DNA of 11,137 nt, from NCBI GenBank assembly GCA_031379885.1, contig JANNFN010000154.1, positions 1-11,137 on the forward strand, in the 5' to 3' direction. A model generated the notes under the pieces. That model saw only the letters and a program-made list of their open reading frames with translations. It did no database searches and was not told the DNA's origin. The DNA is from Methylotenera_A sp031379885 (GTDB lineage Bacteria; Pseudomonadota; Gammaproteobacteria; Burkholderiales; Methylophilaceae). Made by a program: the position numbers and the translations under genes. Numbering within the stretch: position 1 is the first letter of the stretch; each line of letters begins with the position of its first letter. Positions 6,523-11,137 of the stretch are shown here, one piece after another.

Positions 6523-6994
6523 TTTCAGCTTGCTGCTGTTTCTGTTGCATGAACAAAGCTTCAAAATTGATAGGATTTAATAACACTGGCGCGAAACCTG
6601 CGCGAGTCACCATGTCGGAAACCGCTTCACGCGAGTACGGGAACAAGATATTGGGGCAAGTTACGCCAAGAATGATTTCTAAATTTTCATCTGGCACATT
6701 ACGTATTGCAAAAATACCCGCTTGCGTTACTTCAACCAAAAAAGCCGTTTTTTCGCCAATTTTTGCTGTAACTGTCACCTTGATTGCTACTTCAAAAATG
6801 CCTTCTTCTAATCTTTGTGCCAAATTGCCAATTTCAACGTTTACTTGCGGCGCAGTGCGATCGGTAAAAATTTGCGGCGCATTAGGCACTTCGATAGAGG
6901 CATCTTTTACATATAATTTCTCTATACCAAAGCCTGGTTGTGCCTTTTGCTCTGCTGCTGCGTTTTCTTTACTTGCTTTATTTTCTTTTGCCAT
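6500..6994 (-). CDS. secB: Protein-export chaperone SecB
   Basis: Cytoplasmic tetrameric chaperone that keeps preproteins unfolded and hands them to SecA. The 164-aa protein carries the family core: GIEKLYVKDASIEVPNAP (residues 23-40), LEVTQAG-like FLVEVTQAGIF (85-95), and the strongly conserved stretch from CPNILFPYSREAVSDMV (113-129) to AGFAPVLLNPINFEALF (132-148). It is slightly longer than E. coli SecB (155 aa) because of an Ala/Lys-rich N-terminus and a Gln-rich C-terminus. The ATG at 6994 follows AGGAAC at a good distance. It is separated from grxC by 87 AT-rich bases with no gene and no clear terminator, so it may also have its own promoter, though none stands out. The SH3 gene overlaps its 3' end. 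Confidence 0.97.
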   Translation of the reverse strand: MAKENKASKENAAAEQKAQPGFGIEKLYVKDASIEVPNAPQIFTDRTAPQVNVEIGNLAQRLEEGIFEVAIKVTVTAKIGEKTAFLVEVTQAGIFAIRNVPDENLEIILGVTCPNILFPYSREAVSDMVTRAGFAPVLLNPINFEALFMQQKQQQAENAGVKPN

Positions 6995-7081
6995 TTGATT
7001 TGTTCCTAAATCTTGCTAGTCATTATTAAAAAGTTAAACTCATACAACATTTTAGCTTTATATTGAATTTTGTTCATTAAG

Positions 7082-7345
7082 TTATTTTACTGGCATAAGC
7101 AATGTATCAAGGCCGCCCGCCAAATCTAACGCACGCAACTCCTCAAAACCACCAATGTGCTGATCGCCAATATAAATTTGCGGTACTGTACGGCGGCCTG
7201 TTTTCTGCATCATTTCAATGCGCTGCTCAGGCTCTAAATCCACACGAATTTTGTTGATTTCTTTCACACCTTTGCTAATAAGCAGTCGCTCTGCATTAAT
7301 GCAATAAGGACATACCGCAGTAGAGTACATTAGAATTTTAGGCAT
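7082..7345 (-). CDS. grxC: Glutaredoxin 3
   Basis: Small dithiol glutaredoxin (87 aa) that reduces disulfides and glutathione-mixed disulfides with electrons from glutathione. The active site is C12-P-Y-C15 in a thioredoxin fold. The cis-proline motif TVPQIYI (residues 53-59) and the glutathione-contacting GGFEEL (65-70) are intact. The ATG at 7345 follows AAGG at seven bases and starts two bases after the rhodanese stop, so the two are co-transcribed. The yibN-grxC-secB order matches E. coli. Confidence 0.96.
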   Translation of the reverse strand: MPKILMYSTAVCPYCINAERLLISKGVKEINKIRVDLEPEQRIEMMQKTGRRTVPQIYIGDQHIGGFEELRALDLAGGLDTLLMPVK

Positions 7346-7347
7346 AT

Positions 7348-7764
7348 TTAAGCCTTATTCAAAGGCAGTTTCGCTTCAATCCATGTGTCCAAGCCACCCT
7401 GTAGATTGTGTAACTGGCTAAATTGTTGTGCTCGTAAAATACTGCAAGCCGCCTTGGCGCGCATGCCTTTTTGGCAATGCACCAAAACAACTTTATCTTT
7501 AAATTTTTCAATCTCTTTTAAACGATTCGCCAGTTCTGCCACAGGAATATTTTTTGCGCCTTGTATATGTCCAGCCGCAAACTCTGTCGCGTCACGCACA
7601 TCCAAAATTAATGGCTTGGAACGATTCATCAACAACACCGCCTCGGTAGCCGAAATATTAGGCACACCATTTGTGCCGCGATTTAGCAGCGGCCATAGCA
7701 AGGCAAAGCCAGAGCCAATGGCTAAACCTACGAATATTGCATTCTGTTTTACAAATTCAAACAT
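7348..7764 (-). CDS. yibN: Membrane-anchored rhodanese-like protein (YibN type)
   Basis: A 138-aa protein with one N-terminal membrane segment (about residues 9-27, IFVGLAIGSGFALLWPLL) and a single rhodanese domain (about 37-134). The domain has LILDVRDATEFAAGHIQGA (52-70) and the active loop C97-QKGMR (97-102) with the catalytic cysteine that can carry a persulfide. The final GGLDTW (123-128) is typical. The domain probably faces the cytoplasm. Physiological substrate unknown; E. coli YibN is equally poorly defined. It heads the operon with grxC, which hints at thiol/redox chemistry. The ATG at 7764 has TTGGAA about eight bases upstream. It diverges from gpmI across 153 bases. Confidence 0.92.
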   Translation of the reverse strand: MFEFVKQNAIFVGLAIGSGFALLWPLLNRGTNGVPNISATEAVLLMNRSKPLILDVRDATEFAAGHIQGAKNIPVAELANRLKEIEKFKDKVVLVHCQKGMRAKAACSILRAQQFSQLHNLQGGLDTWIEAKLPLNKA

Positions 7765-7874
7765 TTCAATTCCAATACTTTTTTAAAAAATGGTGCCAAA
7801 AACTATAAATTCAAGCTGAATTTTTAAATTAGTTTATTGTTGCATGCGCTTTAGCTATACGTCTTTATGGGCGA

Positions 7875-7886
7875 CCATTATAATGG
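7875..7886. promoter_or_regulatory. Palindromic -10 region for gpmI and yibN
   Basis: CCATTATAATGG is a perfect 12-base palindrome. It holds TATAAT on the plus strand (7879-7884), 33 bases before the gpmI ATG, and TATAAT on the minus strand (7882-7877), 112 bases before the yibN ATG. Neither direction has a convincing TTGACA-like -35 at 16-18 bases. Divergent transcription from symmetric -10 boxes is documented in bacteria, so one site may serve both operons. Alternatively the palindrome is an operator over a single promoter. Confidence 0.5.
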
Positions 7887-7917
7887 ATAACTCATACGAA
7901 TTTTTAAAGATTTTACG

Positions 7918-9462
7918 ATGCAAACTACTCCAGTGATATTGCTAATATTAGACGGTGTCGGCCATAGTGATCAAAGTGCCGATAACGCCATTGCGCAAGC
8001 GAACACACCGAATTTAGATGCACTTGAACAATCTTATCCTCACACCTTAATTAACGCCTCAGAACATTACGTTGGCTTGCCAGATGGGCAAATGGGTAAT
8101 TCTGAAGTGGGGCATTTAAACATGGGTGCAGGTCGTATAGTGTTTCAGGATTTTGAACGCATTAATAACAGCATCGCCAGCGGAGAATTCTTTAAACACG
8201 CAGGTTTAGTTAGGGCCTTACAAAACCTAAAAGCCAACAACAAAGCCCTACATATTTTCGGGCTTTTATCAGATGGCGGCGTACATAGTCATATAGACCA
8301 CATATTAAGCATGCTGGAAATGGCCGCACAGCAAGGCTTAAGCAAGGTTTATATCCATGCTTTTTTAGATGGGCGAGATACTCCGCCAATTAGTGCTGTG
8401 CCATATTTGGCGGCTGTAGAAGATAAAATCAAAGCATTAGGCGTAGGAAAAATCGCCAGCGTTTCTGGGCGCTTTTACAGCATGGATAGAGACAAGCGCT
8501 GGGAGCGTGTTGCACCAGCTTACAACATGATTGTGAACGGCATTGGCGAATATACCGAAGCGACCGCATCAGAAGCATTACACAGCGCCTATGCGCGTGG
8601 TGAGACCGATGAGTTTGTGAAATGCACCGTAATACATCAACCATCGGAAGCCGCCACCCGCCTAGAAGATGGCGATTGCGTGGTCTACATGAATTTTAGA
8701 AGCGACCGCGCAAGACAGCTCACGGACGCTATTTTAAATGTGCATTTTGATGGTTTTGAAAGAAGTCGTATACCGCAACTTTCTGGCTATTTCACACTCA
8801 CGCAATACGACGCAAAACAAAGCAAAGCTACGCCAATATTCGCTGCCACAAGCGTGCCAAATACTTTTGGCGAGTATGTACAAAATTTAGGTTTGACGCA
8901 ATTACGCATTGCTGAGACCGAAAAATATCCCCACGTGACTTTCTTTTTTAACGGTGGTGACGAGACCGTTTTTAAAGGTGAAGATCGCATTATGGTGCCT
9001 TCGCCTAAAGTGGCTACTTATGATTTACAGCCTGAAATGAGCGCATTTGAAGTCACTGATAAGTTAGTGGAAGCAATTACAAGTAAGAAATATAACGCTA
9101 TTATTTGCAACTATGCCAATGGCGATATGGTCGGCCATACAGGCAATATAAAAGCGGCTATCAAGGCAATAGAAACGCTAGACACTTGTGTTGGTCGTGT
9201 GGTTGCGGCAGCTAAAAGCGTGGGTGCTGAGGTAATTATTACCGCCGACCACGGTAACGCGGAAATGATGCACGATGCTTTAAACAACCAATTGCATACG
9301 CAACACACTACCAACTTGGTGCCATTTATTTATGTAGGTCGCAAAGCGCATCTTGCTAATACTGGCGCACTCTCTGACGTTGCACCTACTCTGTTGGCAA
9401 TGATGGGCGTGCCGCAGCCTTCAGAAATGACTGGTAAGAACTTACTTAAATTTGATGCTTAA
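7918..9462 (+). CDS. gpmI: 2,3-bisphosphoglycerate-independent phosphoglycerate mutase
   Basis: Converts 3-phosphoglycerate and 2-phosphoglycerate in glycolysis/gluconeogenesis through a phosphoserine intermediate and two Mn2+ ions. The protein has 514 aa, the same length as the E. coli enzyme. Catalytic Ser62 lies in GNSEVGH (60-66). Metal ligands are in place: D12 (LILDG), D403 and H407 (NGDMVGH), D444 and H445 (ADHGN) and H463 (TQHTTN). The substrate-binding stretch HAFLDGRDTPP (147-157) and RFYSMDRDKRW (185-195) are intact. The ATG at 7918 has only a weak ribosome binding site (AAAGA). envC starts inside its last codons, as the two genes adjoin in E. coli. In a methylotroph it would link serine-type or RuMP-derived C3 compounds to pyruvate, but that is inference. 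Confidence 0.97.
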   Translation: MQTTPVILLILDGVGHSDQSADNAIAQANTPNLDALEQSYPHTLINASEHYVGLPDGQMGNSEVGHLNMGAGRIVFQDFERINNSIASGEFFKHAGLVRALQNLKANNKALHIFGLLSDGGVHSHIDHILSMLEMAAQQGLSKVYIHAFLDGRDTPPISAVPYLAAVEDKIKALGVGKIASVSGRFYSMDRDKRWERVAPAYNMIVNGIGEYTEATASEALHSAYARGETDEFVKCTVIHQPSEAATRLEDGDCVVYMNFRSDRARQLTDAILNVHFDGFERSRIPQLSGYFTLTQYDAKQSKATPIFAATSVPNTFGEYVQNLGLTQLRIAETEKYPHVTFFFNGGDETVFKGEDRIMVPSPKVATYDLQPEMSAFEVTDKLVEAITSKKYNAIICNYANGDMVGHTGNIKAAIKAIETLDTCVGRVVAAAKSVGAEVIITADHGNAEMMHDALNNQLHTQHTTNLVPFIYVGRKAHLANTGALSDVAPTLLAMMGVPQPSEMTGKNLLKFDA

Positions 9463-10702
9463 ATTGTTGCGCCTTAACTGGCTACTGATACTATTGCTGT
9501 GTGTGTTTTGTGCAAATAGCGTTGCCGCTAAAAAAATTGACGCAGCTAAGGAAGATTTAAGTGATATTCAAGAAAAAATTCAAGCGCTAAAAAAAGAGTT
9601 AGATAACAACCAAGAAGCGCACAAAGACGCTACAGACGAATTAAAAAATTCCGAGACAGCGATTAGCGCGGCAAATAAAAAGCTGCGCGATATCAATCAG
9701 AAGCAAAATAAAAATAAAAATACGCTTAATTTATTAAAAAAACAATCACTTGGATTAAATGAAAGCCTGAGTCAGCAGCAGCAACGATTAAGCACTTTGC
9801 TGCGGCAACAATATATGCACGGCAATCAAAGTTACGCTCAACTAATTTTGCAAAACAAAAATCCCACTGAAATTGCTCGCGATGTGAAGTATTTCTCCTA
9901 CATCGCCAAAGAACATGCCAAAGTGATTGATGATATGCAAAGTAACTTGGTAAAAGTGAAAGAGCTTAACAACCAAACCGCAGCTGCTTTGGAGGAAGTG
10001 GCGGATTTAAAGGAAAAACAAGAGACTGAAAAGAAAGAACTTGAGCAACAAAAACAAGAAAAAGCTAAAGTAGTTAAAACACTTTCAAAACAAATTTCCG
10101 CACAGCGTGGAGAGATAAAAAAACTCACACGAGATGAAAAAAGTCTTTCTAATTTAGTCGAGCGTTTGGCTAAAATCATTCCAAAGAAAACGACTAAAAC
10201 TACCAAGAAAAAACAAAATAAAAATGTAGATGAAGGAAATGAACAGCAAAGTCAAACCGTCGCAAAAAATGAAGAAATGCCTACAAACGCTTATTCGGGT
10301 AGCAGCTTTGCCGCGCTAAAAGGCAAGCTACATTTGCCCGTACGTGGTGATGTAACAAACCGATTTGGTTCGCCACGTGAAGATACTGGCATTACTTGGA
10401 AAGGCTTGTTTATTAAGGCCAGCGAAGGCAATGACGTAAAATCCGTAGCAGATGGTCGCGTAGTATTTGCTGATTGGATGCGAGGCTTCGGCAATTTGAT
10501 TATTGTCGATCACGGCGATGGCTACATGAGCCTGTACGGTAATAATCAAGCAGTGTTGAAGCAAGTTGGTGAAGAAGTAAATGCTGGCGACTCAATCGCC
10601 TCGGTTGGCAACAGCGGTGGTAATGAAAGCAACGGCTTGTACTACGAGTTACGCCGCCAAAGCAAACCGTTCGACCCACTCAGCTGGAGTGTTGTTCGGT
10701 AA
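9455..10702 (+). CDS. envC: EnvC-like murein hydrolase activator (degenerate LytM domain)
   Basis: Periplasmic activator of the septal amidases (AmiA/AmiB type) that split peptidoglycan during cell division; FtsEX recruits EnvC through its coiled coil. The 415-aa protein has a signal peptide (NWLLILLLCVF core, likely cut after SVAA, residue 25), a long coiled coil (about 27-240) rich in Lys, Glu and Gln, a Lys/Thr-rich linker (243-257) and a C-terminal LytM/M23 domain (about 291-412). Zinc ligands are lost: the HxGxD position reads WKGLF (315-319), and the HxHFE position reads GLYYE (394-398), like the LYFE of E. coli EnvC. It should therefore activate rather than cut. The ATG at 9455 overlaps gpmI by 8 bases; TTG at 9452 is an alternative. 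No good ribosome binding site, so coupling to gpmI is likely. Confidence 0.92.
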   Translation: MLKLLRLNWLLILLLCVFCANSVAAKKIDAAKEDLSDIQEKIQALKKELDNNQEAHKDATDELKNSETAISAANKKLRDINQKQNKNKNTLNLLKKQSLGLNESLSQQQQRLSTLLRQQYMHGNQSYAQLILQNKNPTEIARDVKYFSYIAKEHAKVIDDMQSNLVKVKELNNQTAAALEEVADLKEKQETEKKELEQQKQEKAKVVKTLSKQISAQRGEIKKLTRDEKSLSNLVERLAKIIPKKTTKTTKKKQNKNVDEGNEQQSQTVAKNEEMPTNAYSGSSFAALKGKLHLPVRGDVTNRFGSPREDTGITWKGLFIKASEGNDVKSVADGRVVFADWMRGFGNLIIVDHGDGYMSLYGNNQAVLKQVGEEVNAGDSIASVGNSGGNESNGLYYELRRQSKPFDPLSWSVVR

Positions 10703-10716
10703 ATATATCTATAAAA

Positions 10717-10740
10717 AAAGCGCACTTCAAAGTGCGCTTT
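10717..10740. terminator. Bidirectional intrinsic terminator between envC and the lipoprotein gene
   Basis: Inverted repeat AAAGCGCACTT (10717-10727), CA, AAGTGCGCTTT (10730-10740): an 11-base perfect stem that would open to a 4-base loop. A run of A on the left (10713-10719) and T-rich sequence on the right (TTTGTTTGG) give a U-tract in both directions. It lies 14 bases after the envC stop and 20 bases beyond the stop of the convergent lipoprotein gene, so it can end both transcripts. Confidence 0.92.
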
Positions 10741-10760
10741 GTTTGGTTTGAAACGGTTAT

Positions 10761-11111
10761 TTATTTAGCTTCTAGTGCTGCCTCTGCAGCAGGTGCTTCA
10801 GCGGGAACATCAGCTGGCGCAGCCGCGGCTTCACCTGAAATCACTGGCATTGGTGTTCCTGCCATTGCTTCTGCGTTAATTTTATCTTGCTCTTCTTTTG
10901 TGCGGGTAATGCCAGGTACCAGCTCTTCTGGTGTAGGAACATAACCGCCGTGTTCCACTGCTACAGGCGGCGCTTCTACAGGCTCAGCAACTGGTGCAGC
11001 TGTTTCGGCTGGTGTTGCTTCTGTTGCTTCTTCGGCAGGTTTTTCACCACAAGCACTTAATACTAAAGCGCCTAGTAGAGCAGGAACAACTAAAATTGAT
11101 TTTAACTTCAT
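10761..11111 (-). CDS. Small Ala/Pro/Glu-rich lipoprotein, function unknown
   Basis: A 116-aa protein with a classic lipoprotein signal: basic MKLK, a hydrophobic core (ILVVPALLGALVL) and lipobox LSAC with C21 as the lipid-modified cysteine. The residue after it is Gly, not Asp, so sorting to the outer membrane is expected. The mature part begins and ends with low-complexity Ala/Pro/Glu tracts (25-52 and 94-116) around a less repetitive core (HGGYVPTPEELVPGITRTKE, 54-73, and KINAEAMAGTPMPVISG, 77-93). It is strongly acidic. No enzyme motif is visible. A strong ribosome binding site, TAGGAG, lies seven bases before the ATG at 11111, suggesting high expression. I do not recognise the family. 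It ends against the two-way terminator next to envC. Confidence 0.82.
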   Translation of the reverse strand: MKLKSILVVPALLGALVLSACGEKPAEEATEATPAETAAPVAEPVEAPPVAVEHGGYVPTPEELVPGITRTKEEQDKINAEAMAGTPMPVISGEAAAAPADVPAEAPAAEAALEAK

Positions 11112-11137
11112 TGATATTCTCCTAAGTTTTAAATAAT

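Noticed and set aside
6995..7081. Separate secB promoter in the AT-rich 87-base gap after grxC
   Set aside because: Several weak TATAAT-like words occur, but none pairs with a reasonable -35, so I could not support a specific site.
9898..10206. 102-residue Ser/Phe/Cys-rich minus-strand frame inside envC
   Set aside because: It is the mirror of the Lys/Glu-rich coiled coil; the sense strand has a clear EnvC protein.
10184..10232. A-rich runs in the envC linker as a phase-variation tract
   Set aside because: The homopolymers are at most about six bases and encode an ordinary Lys-rich linker; no sign of frame switching.
10732..10944. Plus-strand open frame with Gly/Ala/Ser repeats opposite the lipoprotein gene
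   Set aside because: The repeats simply mirror the Ala/Pro/Glu codons of the real gene, and the frame begins inside the terminator.
1..11137. Mobile element, phage or CRISPR content
   Set aside because: No transposase, integrase, direct-repeat array, tRNA-adjacent attachment site or abrupt composition change was seen; the gene order is largely that of conserved chromosomal clusters.

Overview
The window looks like chromosomal housekeeping DNA from a betaproteobacterium of moderate G+C. My best guess is the family Methylophilaceae (Methylotenera/Methylophilus-like). This rests on protein similarity recalled by eye and on gene order, not on a search. No rRNA, tRNA, CRISPR array, phage gene, transposase or insertion sequence is visible. 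The DNA is almost fully coding, and no gene-free stretch exceeds about 155 bases.

Left part (1-2270): bioB (biotin synthase, minus strand) diverges across 57 bases from comF and trmL (plus strand). comF encodes a phosphoribosyltransferase-fold protein and trmL a tRNA wobble-base 2'-O-methyltransferase; they are one base apart.

Middle part (2272-5026) is the accessory-looking section. Two exported proteins are encoded on the minus strand: a Tat-signal metallophosphoesterase and a small CuA-like cupredoxin. They diverge from an ECF sigma factor and its membrane zf-HC2 anti-sigma factor on the plus strand. The 142-base intergenic region holds the same two-part element, GGGAATAAA-N15-GTAT, once on each strand and pointing outward. 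The simplest reading is that the sigma factor transcribes both its own operon and the exported pair, giving a self-contained four-gene envelope stress module. The signal is unknown. The cupredoxin has Met where CuA sites normally have the first His ligand.

Right part (5039-10702) keeps the Escherichia coli order yibN-grxC-secB-gpsA diverging from gpmI-envC. Here one extra gene, for an exported SH3-domain protein, sits between secB and gpsA. The minus-strand operon is rhodanese (yibN), glutaredoxin (grxC), SecB chaperone, SH3 protein and glycerol-3-phosphate dehydrogenase (gpsA). It combines thiol/redox, export and phospholipid-precursor functions. The divergent operon encodes phosphoglycerate mutase and the amidase activator EnvC. 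A perfect palindrome CCATTATAATGG between the two operons offers a TATAAT box to both strands.

Right end (10717-11111): a strong two-way terminator separates envC from a convergent gene for a small Ala/Pro/Glu-rich lipoprotein that I cannot assign.
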